Source: Caballeronia sp. SBC1 (GTDB taxonomy: Bacteria; Pseudomonadota; Gammaproteobacteria; Burkholderiales; Burkholderiaceae). Taken from it: a stretch of DNA of 64,000 nt. The notes below the pieces were generated by a model that searched no databases, had not been told where the DNA came from, and saw only the letters and a program-made list of their open reading frames with translations. Position numbers and translations under genes: made by a program. The number at the start of each line of letters is the position of its first letter. Within the stretch, counting starts at the first letter, position 1. Positions 57,606 through 64,000 of the stretch are shown here, piece by piece. The DNA lies in assembly GCF_011493005.1 (NCBI RefSeq), contig NZ_CP049157.1, forward strand, positions 1,860,001 to 1,924,000. Direction: 5' to 3'.

Positions 57606-57954
57606 TCAGATACCGGCTGGCGCGGTCGATGACCTCCCGCCAGGCCGGCGCAAGCTGGCCTTCATCAATGGCCGCGGCATTGTCCTGTTCAACATCGACG
57701 GCACGATCCACGCAATCGATAACGCGTGTCCTCACAATGGGGCCTCGCTAGCAAGCGGTCAGTTGGAGGGAGGCGTGCTGAGCTGCCCCGCGCACGGTCT
57801 GCGCTTTGACGTGCGCACCGGCTGCATGCCGGGCGCAGGCGGGTTGAGCCTGACAACTTTCCCCGTCCGCGCCATCGACGGAAAGCTGATCGTGAGTATT
57901 GAGGATCCGAAAACCAGTCCCGCGCAGGTACCGGCATGCAGTGCGGAACCGTGA
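57592..57954 (+). CDS. Rieske [2Fe-2S] ferredoxin
   Basis: A 120-residue protein with the Rieske ligands Cys46/His48 (ACPHNGASL) and Cys65/His68 (LSCPAHGLRFD), which hold a 2Fe-2S cluster. It is of the soluble, NirD/biphenyl-dioxygenase ferredoxin-like size. The ATG lies inside the end of the hydrolase gene. No Rieske oxygenase alpha subunit or dedicated reductase is in the operon, so its electron partner is unclear; TauD enzymes do not need one. It might serve an enzyme elsewhere or protect iron in the dioxygenase (inference). Confidence 0.9.
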   Translation: MTSSDQIPAGAVDDLPPGRRKLAFINGRGIVLFNIDGTIHAIDNACPHNGASLASGQLEGGVLSCPAHGLRFDVRTGCMPGAGGLSLTTFPVRAIDGKLIVSIEDPKTSPAQVPACSAEP

Positions 57955-57995
57955 TCCGGGCAGCGCTGGAACATGTATTCAATCAGGGGACAAGG

Positions 57996-59624
57996 ATGCA
58001 AGGTTTGATGATGCGGCAACCGCTACTGGTTGCGTCACTGCTCATGCACGCTGAACGCCACCATGGCGAACAGGAAATCGTGTCACGACGGGTCGAAGGC
58101 GACATTCACCGGTATCGGTACCGGGATTTTGCACAACGCGCGCGCCGCATGGCAAATGCCCTCGCAAGCCTCGGCATCCAGCCGGGCGAGCGGGTCGGGA
58201 CGCTGGCGTGGAACGGCTACCGGCACATGGAGTTGTACTTCGCCGTGTCTGGGTCCGGGTCCGTGTTGCATACGCTCAACCCCCGCCTGCACGTCGATCA
58301 GCTTGCGTACATCATCGAGCATGCGCAAGATCGTGTCGTGTTCTTCGACTTGACGTTTCTCTCGCTGATCGAGAGCGTTGCGGCGCGGGTCAGGAGTCCG
58401 AAGGTTTTCGTAGCAATGACCGATAGTGCGCACATGCCGCAAGATCATGACCTATCCACGATGCTGCTGTGCTACGAAGATCTCGCCGAGGGTCACAGCG
58501 ACGCTTTCGACTGGCCGCTGCTGGACGAAAACAGCGCTTCATCGTTGTGCTACACGTCCGGGACCACCGGCAATCCGAAGGGAGTGTTATACAGCCACCG
58601 CTCGACCCTGCTGCACACCTACGCGGCAGCGCTACCGGATTCACTGAACTGTTCAGCGCGAGATGTGATTCTTCCGGTCGTGCCGATGTTCCATGTGCAT
58701 GCGTGGGGACTGCCGTATATCGCCTGCATGGTGGGTGCGAAGCTGGTGTTTCCGGGGCCGGCGCTGGATGGCAAGTCGCTCCATGACCTGATCGAGGACG
58801 AACAGGTCACTTTATCAGCCGGTGTCCCGACAGTCTGGCAAGGCCTGCTTGCGCATGTCGAGACAATCATGGGTTCGTTTTCATCGATGAAACGCACCAT
58901 TATTGGCGGCGCTCCCTGCTCGACCACTATGACAACGGCGTTCCAGGAGCGCTATCACATTGACGTCCTGCATGCGTGGGGCATGACGGAATTGAGCCCG
59001 CTCGGCACCATCTGCAGTTTCAAGGCGCATCAGGTGTCGCGACCCATGGAAGAGCGCTACGCGCTTCAGGCGAAGCAGGGGCGCCCGGTATTCGGCATTG
59101 ATATGAAAATCGTCGACCCGGAGGGCAACGATTTGCCGTGGGACGGCACGGCGACGGGTGATCTCCTCGTACGCGGTCATTGGGTCACGCAGGCGTACTT
59201 CGGGCATGACGGCAGATCGCCGCTGCACGACGGCTGGTTTCCGACCGGCGACGTGGCAAGGATCGATCCGGACGGCTTCATGCAGATTACGGATCGCAGC
59301 AAGGACGTCATCAAGTCCGGCGGGGAATGGATCAGTTCGACCGACATCGAAAACGTCGCGTATCTGCACCCCGACGTCACGACGGCGGTTTGCATCGCCG
59401 CGCGGCATCCGAAGTGGGACGAGCGACCGCTGCTGCTAATCGTGAAGAAGCCTGGCAGTGGACTCGCCGCAGATGAACTGCTCACGTTCTTTGACGGCCG
59501 GGTTGCGAAGTGGTGGAAGCCGGAGGCCGTGGTGTTCGTCGACTCGGTTCCGCTCGGTGCAACTGGCAAGGTGCTCAAGAACCAGTTACGGGATCAGTTC
59601 GGCGATTACTACCTGTCGGCCTGA
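57996..59624 (+). CDS. AMP-forming acyl-CoA synthetase/ligase
   Basis: A 542-residue ANL-superfamily ligase. The P-loop-like [19 protein letters not shown]5 motif [14 protein letters not shown]7 [16 protein letters not shown]8 [15 protein letters not shown] and the C-terminal Lys in [13 protein letters not shown] are all present. It activates a carboxylate, medium- or long-chain or aromatic, to its CoA ester. Homologues usually begin MQGLMM, which favours ATG 57996 over an in-frame ATG at 57936 that overlaps the Rieske gene. It would supply CoA esters for the pathway or activate acetoacetate released by BKACE (inference). Confidence 0.94.
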   Translation: MQGLMMRQPLLVASLLMHAERHHGEQEIVSRRVEGDIHRYRYRDFAQRARRMANALASLGIQPGERVGTLAWNGYRHMELYFAVSGSGSVLHTLNPRLHVDQLAYIIEHAQDRVVFFDLTFLSLIESVAARVRSPKVFVAMTDSAHMPQDHDLSTMLLCYEDLAEGHSDAFDWPLLDENSASSLCYTSGTTGNPKGVLYSHRSTLLHTYAAALPDSLNCSARDVILPVVPMFHVHAWGLPYIACMVGAKLVFPGPALDGKSLHDLIEDEQVTLSAGVPTVWQGLLAHVETIMGSFSSMKRTIIGGAPCSTTMTTAFQERYHIDVLHAWGMTELSPLGTICSFKAHQVSRPMEERYALQAKQGRPVFGIDMKIVDPEGNDLPWDGTATGDLLVRGHWVTQAYFGHDGRSPLHDGWFPTGDVARIDPDGFMQITDRSKDVIKSGGEWISSTDIENVAYLHPDVTTAVCIAARHPKWDERPLLLIVKKPGSGLAADELLTFFDGRVAKWWKPEAVVFVDSVPLGATGKVLKNQLRDQFGDYYLSA

Positions 59625-59717
59625 GACGCCGGCAAGGTAACAACACAGGTTCATTCGAGCAACAAAATCATAAGCCACCGGGTCCACCCGGGGCGCCCCG
59701 AACCCGGAGGAGACGCA

Positions 59718-60863
59718 ATGAGATTTAAATCATATAGATTGGCAGTGCTGATAGTATTTTCCGCATCGGCGCATGCCCAGTCGTCGGTTACGCTATATGG
59801 CGTACTCGACAGTGGATTCCTGTATCAGAGCACCTCGGCCGCGACGTTCTCTCCGAGAGCGCCTAACCTGGGGCATGTCTATGAACTCAAGGACGGCGGC
59901 ATCTATTCCAGCTACTGGGGCCTGAAGGGAAGCGAAGACATAGGCGGTGGCTACAAGATTACGTTCAAGCTGCAAGGCACGTTCAACACCACGAACGGCA
60001 AGTTCGGGTTGTCCGATACGCCGGGCACGACCGCGCTCTTCAACCAGTATGCGACGGTTGGCGCAACCGGGCCGTTTGGCACGTTCGACGCCGGCCGGCA
60101 GATCATCCCGATGATCTACGCAATGGCGGAAACCGATGTACGCGGGGCGCAGTATTTCGGCAGCATCCTGACTTCGTGGCTGGGCGTCAATCAGGCGGCC
60201 GGCTGGCCCGGTACCAGCACGAACGCTCCAATCGGCGCCCTCTATGACAGCAACGCGCTGGTCTACAATTCGCCGAAATTCTATGGCACCTCCCTTGCGC
60301 TCGAGTACGCGCCGGGCGGGGTCGCGGGACAGTTTCAGGGCGGCACGCGCGAGTCAGCCGTGCTCAAGTATTCGAATTACGGTCTGAACCTGTCCGCGGT
60401 GTACTACAACGGGCATGACACCAACCCGTATCCGCTGACTTATCCAGCGGCTCCGGCGGTGCCAGAGACAGGCTCGAGCAATAACCGCTTCTACTATTTC
60501 GGTGCGATGTATACGATCAGCGGCCTTTCAGTATCCGCCTCGTACGCTATCGGCAAGAACCCGGCGAAGAGCAATAGCGTCGACTTCGAAATGGCCTCGG
60601 GCGGCCTTGGCTATCAGTTCAATCCGGCCTTCAAGATCACGTCCGGCTACTACTACCTGAAGGACCGGAACAACTCGGCGAATCACTCGAGCGAGTTCGC
60701 AGTAGGTGCGGAGTACAACCTGTCCGCGAGGACCAAGGCGTACGCGCAGGTTGGATATGTCAACAACAAGGGGACGATGAACCAGACGATCATCTATGGA
60801 GCCCCGGTTGCGCCCGGTGTCTCCACCACTGCGGCCATGGTCGGCATTCGCCATAGCTTCTGA
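59718..60863 (+). CDS. Gram-negative general porin (compact operon)
   Basis: A 381-residue outer-membrane porin. The signal peptide (LAVLIVFSASAHAQ), the mature start QSSVTLYGVLDSG, the PFGTFDAGRQIIPMIY constriction-loop stretch and the terminal aromatic IRHSF are normal for the family. ATG 59718 follows GGAGGA. It is a close paralogue of 30160-31281; the main difference is an inserted loop (NPYPLTYPAAPAVPETGSS) near residue 235. It should form the outer-membrane entry for the substrate imported by the MFS carrier. Confidence 0.95.
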   Translation: MRFKSYRLAVLIVFSASAHAQSSVTLYGVLDSGFLYQSTSAATFSPRAPNLGHVYELKDGGIYSSYWGLKGSEDIGGGYKITFKLQGTFNTTNGKFGLSDTPGTTALFNQYATVGATGPFGTFDAGRQIIPMIYAMAETDVRGAQYFGSILTSWLGVNQAAGWPGTSTNAPIGALYDSNALVYNSPKFYGTSLALEYAPGGVAGQFQGGTRESAVLKYSNYGLNLSAVYYNGHDTNPYPLTYPAAPAVPETGSSNNRFYYFGAMYTISGLSVSASYAIGKNPAKSNSVDFEMASGGLGYQFNPAFKITSGYYYLKDRNNSANHSSEFAVGAEYNLSARTKAYAQVGYVNNKGTMNQTIIYGAPVAPGVSTTAAMVGIRHSF

Positions 60864-60893
60864 TTGCGTCACCTTCATGAACCGGAGTAATCC

Positions 60894-61280
60894 ATGAAAA
60901 CAAATAAGGCACTCGAGCTGGCGGTCGCCGCATGGTTCTTTGCAGCGTCCGCAACCGCGTGGTCCCAGCCCGTTGGAGCAGCTAGTGCATCGGCCGGTGC
61001 GCAAGGCGCGTCCGAGATGGCGGCATCGGGCGCCGTGGCTCCTGCTGGCAGGAAGGCGGACCGTGCCCTGCGCCGCAGTGTTTATGCCGCTATCGGGAAG
61101 GACAAGGAAATCAGCGCCGGAGACATCAGTGTCATCGCGAAAGACGGCGCGGTGACACTGAATGGCACGGTCACGGAAGCGGCCCAGATCGGCAAGGCTA
61201 AAGCATTGGCCAGGGGCGTTTCCGGAGTGACGTCGGTGACCAACAAGCTGACGGTGAAGAAACCGTTTGGCGGCATGTAA
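60894..61280 (+). CDS. secreted BON-domain protein (compact operon)
   Basis: A 128-residue protein with a signal peptide (LAVAAWFFAASATAWSQ) and one BON domain (ISAGDISVIAKDGAVTLNG; VSGVTSVTNKLTVKKPF). It follows the porin by 30 bases, repeating the arrangement at 30160-31684. ATG 60894 has GGAG upstream. It probably acts in the periplasm in association with the porin or outer membrane; no enzyme function is expected. It is the last gene of the operon. Confidence 0.9.
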   Translation: MKTNKALELAVAAWFFAASATAWSQPVGAASASAGAQGASEMAASGAVAPAGRKADRALRRSVYAAIGKDKEISAGDISVIAKDGAVTLNGTVTEAAQIGKAKALARGVSGVTSVTNKLTVKKPFGGM

Positions 61281-61522
61281 ACCGCCGTAGTCAAGCACGG
61301 AGTACGGCGAGGTCGAAGACAACTCGTCACGCCGACTTCTACCAATCAGGGACGACGCCCGATTGGGCGGCCCCGCACGGCCACCGCCTCCTTGCGAGTG
61401 AGAGAGGACGCTATACGAATGACAGCAGCATGTCGCCTTGAGGCATTCCGAGCACACAACAGCGGCCGCGGCTTACCTACCAGTCACAGCTCTGCTTATG
61501 CCACCTTCGATCCGTAGTCTTG

Positions 61523-62110
61523 CTACCAATTGAGTCTCAGCCCGGCCTCGGTTGCCCGATGCCGATCGTCGTCGTCCGCATGCAGGTACTGACTCGTGGT
61601 CGAGATCGATTCATGGCCAAGATTGTCCCGCACGTATCGCAGATCAACTTGCCCGTCCATCATGTGCGAGCCTGCCGTGTGCCGTAGCCAATGCGCGGAC
61701 GCCTGGCGCAAGCGTTCGGTAGCGCGCTCGTGCGCGTCGCCGGTTGATTGCAGATAGTCGATCGCGTTGTCGAACACCTGTTTAATGATCAGGTGCACAC
61801 CACCACGGGTCAGCGTCCGGTGAGATCCGCCGATCGGCAACAGCAGCGGTGTCGTTTCACCGCCGAAGGGAAGGGCCGCGAGATCGTAGTATCGACGATA
61901 GCGGGTCAGCTCCGCCATCAGCTCAGTCGTCGCCGGCAGCAAACGTTCCTTGTTGCCCTTGCCTGTGATCGCCAGCCACCATCGGTCCTGGCCGTCGCGA
62001 TCGCGCCGTCTAAAAATTTCCCATCGGATTGCTCACGACTTCCGAGATGCGCAGCCCCATCAGGTACAGGAGCGAGATCAGCCAGCGCACGCGCGCGAGA
62101 CCGCGCCAAA
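61523..62110 (-). pseudogene. tyrosine recombinase (integrase), truncated and frameshifted
   Basis: On the minus strand the C-terminal catalytic part reads SAHWLRHTAGSHMMDGQVD, LGHESISTTSQYLHADDDDR, which carry the HxxR, the second His and the catalytic Tyr. The upstream half has RVRWLISLLYLMGLRISEVV with the first Arg, but the two halves are in different frames, breaking near 62005-62030. The N-terminal arm-binding domain is missing. It lies at the boundary of the module region and may mark an old integration event. Confidence 0.82.
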
Positions 62111-62167
62111 GCAGGGGCTTGAATCGGCCCCGAAAAAATAACCGAAGGAGGTGTTTATAGTGGGTCG

Positions 62168-62776
62168 ATGGACTCCGACTCCTCCGAAGCCACTTCCGTT
62201 CTCCAGCTGCGAATCAGTCTGCGAGGCGTTAGCCCGCCGGTCTGGCGGCGACTCCTAATTCCCGAGCAGATCGCGATTGCGCAGATGCATCATGTGATGC
62301 AGCTCGCCATGGGCTGGCACGACCGTCACCTGTACCGCTTCGTCATCCGCGCATGGCATTACGGTGGACATCGGGATGGTGCGTTACAGTTCTTCGACGG
62401 CCCAGACACCCTGTCTTTGGCTGCGTTTGGCCTGCACGAACATGAGCGCTTCACCTATCTGTACGACTTCACCTCGTGGTGGTTACATGACGTGCGCGTC
62501 AAGCGGCGAACGTACAACCACTGGTCAACGCCCCTACCACGCTGCGTAGCGGGCGCCGGGCGTTGTCCGCCAGAAGACGCCGGAGGTCCCGAGAGATATA
62601 TGAATGCTCTGGAAGTTCATAGCGAGCACGAGTTTCTCGAGTGGATCGAGACTTTACGCGAAAGCCAGATCGAGGTGAACGATCTACGCGTTGAGGTCGA
62701 TGAATGGCTGATCTGGCTGGATCGGTGTTTCGACCGGTGTGCGGCGAATGAGCGGCTGCAGACGCTTGCGCGGTAA
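62168..62776 (+). CDS. plasmid pRiA4b ORF-3-family protein
   Basis: A 202-residue protein with the family start LQLRISLRGVSPPVWRRLLI, followed by MHHVMQLAMGWHDRHLYRFV and RFTYLYDFTSWWLHDVRVKR. These are clear PF07929 signatures. The family was named from a Ri plasmid and includes the TnpR passenger of IS1096; its biochemical role is not established. It directly precedes an ISKra4-like transposase gene on the same strand (37 bases), so it is probably a passenger of that element. Confidence 0.9.
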   Translation: MDSDSSEATSVLQLRISLRGVSPPVWRRLLIPEQIAIAQMHHVMQLAMGWHDRHLYRFVIRAWHYGGHRDGALQFFDGPDTLSLAAFGLHEHERFTYLYDFTSWWLHDVRVKRRTYNHWSTPLPRCVAGAGRCPPEDAGGPERYMNALEVHSEHEFLEWIETLRESQIEVNDLRVEVDEWLIWLDRCFDRCAANERLQTLAR

Positions 62777-62813
62777 ACCGATCGCTTAAGCGACGGTTGA
62801 GCGGGAGGCTGCG

Positions 62814-64000
62814 ATGCAGATCAGCGTGCAGATTGTAGTTCGGACGGAAGTCGACGAGCCAGCGAGCGTCACGGAGATTGCACACTTTGAGCGAGTATGC
62901 TTCGATGCCGGTTCACTCGGTTTGCATCTCGACGAGGGGAAGTCGCTGCTGGGCCGGTTGCAGCGTTCAATGATCGGTGCCCAGGCCGCTGAGGCAATGG
63001 CTCGAATGAGCGTGTGTCCGGAGTGCGGTTCCGGTCTGACCGTCAAAGGCCACCATCGGCTGGTCTACCGCTCCGTCTTTGGTCGGCTATCGATCGACAG
63101 CCCGCGGTTGTACCAGTGCCGTTGTTCCGGAAGCGGGCGACGGTCCGTCAGTCCACTGGCCCGTTGCCTGCGTGAGCGGACGAGTCCGGAGCTGCAGTAT
63201 TTGCAAGCCAAATTTGCCGCGTTGAGGTCCTGCGGGCTGACCGTCCGGGTACTGGGGGAGGTGTTACCGCTTGAGCATGTGCTGGCGGCCACCACGATCC
63301 GGAGACGCGTCGCCACACTGGGCCGTCGCCTTGATAGCTCGAGGGCAGCGGTCGCCGTCGAGCAACGGCGATGCACAGATCTGCCTGCTGGCCGATGCAA
63401 CATTCCTCAGCACAGTTTAGTGCGCGCTGTCGGCATTGACGGCGGCTATATCCGGCTCGCCGGGCACAGTAGTCGACAGGACGGCTGGTTCGAAGTCGTC
63501 GTCGGGAAATCACTGCGCGACGACGGTAGCGGACACAGCTTCGCGTACGTTCATACACTCGAGCACGCGCCCGTCGATCGTATGCTGGCGTTTCTCGCGC
63601 AGGAAGGCGTCGCCGCGGATCAGCCGGTGACTTTCCTGTCCGATGGAGGCGACACCGTGCGCCGCGCCCAGCTCGACTTTGGCGATTGTGTACTCGACTG
63701 GTTTCACGTCGCCATGCGGGTACAAAATCTCGAACAGATGATCAAGGGGCTGCCGGACCGCGACGAACGGCCATGCGCCGAAGTGCTGATTGATGGGCTG
63801 CGCAGTGCAAAGTGGCACCTCTGGCACGGCTGCCCCTATCCGGCACTGCGGCGGCTTGAAAGCCTGGGTTGGGAACTCGCCACGGATGGCAGTCCCGAGG
63901 AGGCCAGGTTGCTGGCCAGACTGGAGGAGTTCATCGGCTACATCGAGAATAACCAGCGCTTTATCGTGAACTACGGGGACCGCTACCGTCATGGCGAGCC
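62814..64000 (+). CDS. ISKra4-family transposase, 3' end outside window
   Basis: An open frame of at least 395 codons runs from ATG 62814 to the window end. It contains a zinc-finger-like CPECGSGL followed by RLVYRSVFGRLSID, then LYQCRCSG. A conserved core follows: LQYLQAKFAALRSCGLTVRV, RAVGIDGGYIRLAG (first Asp), TFLSDGGDTVRRAQ (second Asp) and LDWFHVAMRVQNLEQ. These stretches match ISKra4-type transposases. The catalytic Glu near the C-terminus is not in the window. GGGAGG precedes the start by five bases. Confidence 0.88.
   Translation, partial: MQISVQIVVRTEVDEPASVTEIAHFERVCFDAGSLGLHLDEGKSLLGRLQRSMIGAQAAEAMARMSVCPECGSGLTVKGHHRLVYRSVFGRLSIDSPRLYQCRCSGSGRRSVSPLARCLRERTSPELQYLQAKFAALRSCGLTVRVLGEVLPLEHVLAATTIRRRVATLGRRLDSSRAAVAVEQRRCTDLPAGRCNIPQHSLVRAVGIDGGYIRLAGHSSRQDGWFEVVVGKSLRDDGSGHSFAYVHTLEHAPVDRMLAFLAQEGVAADQPVTFLSDGGDTVRRAQLDFGDCVLDWFHVAMRVQNLEQMIKGLPDRDERPCAEVLIDGLRSAKWHLWHGCPYPALRRLESLGWELATDGSPEEARLLARLEEFIGYIENNQRFIVNYGDRYRHGE

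Overview
The window reads as a high-GC, gene-dense but relic-rich accessory segment of a Burkholderiaceae genome (Paraburkholderia, Caballeronia or Burkholderia type). The evidence is the general porins with QSSVTLYG N-termini, the CmpA/NrtA-like binding protein with a Cys/His-rich N-terminus, frequent TTG/GTG starts behind strong GGAGG sites, and insertion sequences of families common in this group. It could be a secondary chromosome, a megaplasmid or an island. No rRNA, tRNA or CRISPR was seen.

Left part (1-11 kb): the 3' end of an FprA-type ferredoxin-NADP reductase, an aldehyde dehydrogenase and a molybdopterin oxidoreductase form one run. They are followed by an EamA exporter, a LysR regulator, a divergent PPOX-fold flavoprotein, and a secreted pair (DUF305 plus YncE-like beta-propeller).

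Middle-left (11.4-24.8 kb): a GAF-AAA-Fis sigma54 activator stands in front of a textbook -24/-12 promoter. This promoter heads a colinear operon: OsmC-like protein, acyl-CoA-dehydrogenase-fold flavoprotein, rubredoxin-FAD reductase fusion, CynABD-type ABC transporter, cyanase, ETHE1-like persulfide dioxygenase and a membrane TlpA-like thioredoxin. The combination suggests release and disposal of both cyanate and sulfane sulfur from an imported sulfur-nitrogen or sulfur-carbon compound. The last gene is split by an IS21-family element with an exact 6-bp target duplication. An IS30-family element and a dehydrogenase relic close this region.

Right part (26.5-61.3 kb): a mosaic of a repeatedly duplicated catabolic module built from a TauD/TfdA-type 2-oxoglutarate dioxygenase, an RBBP9/YdeN-type hydrolase, a beta-keto acid cleavage enzyme (BKACE, DUF849), an MDR quinone oxidoreductase, an MFS carrier, and a porin plus BON-domain pair. 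One copy is a compact operon (52.6-61.3 kb) that adds a Rieske ferredoxin and an acyl-CoA ligase behind a divergent AraC regulator. A second copy (26.5-39.6 kb) is scattered and holds a GntR/FCD regulator. A third (44.3-51.1 kb) is partly decayed. At least three TauD 3'-end relics and two BKACE relics remain between the intact genes. Six copies of a TAATGTCGACA-type palindrome lie only in this part, before the porin, a dioxygenase, the GntR gene itself, an MFS gene and a small ORF. They are probably the GntR operator.

Embedded between the modules is a glutarate route: glutarate 2-hydroxylase and L-2-hydroxyglutarate oxidase with a divergent LysR, plus a class III CoA-transferase and a broken acyl-CoA dehydrogenase. 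The right edge (61.5-64 kb) holds a frameshifted tyrosine recombinase, a pRiA4b ORF-3-like gene and the start of an ISKra4-like transposase that runs off the window.
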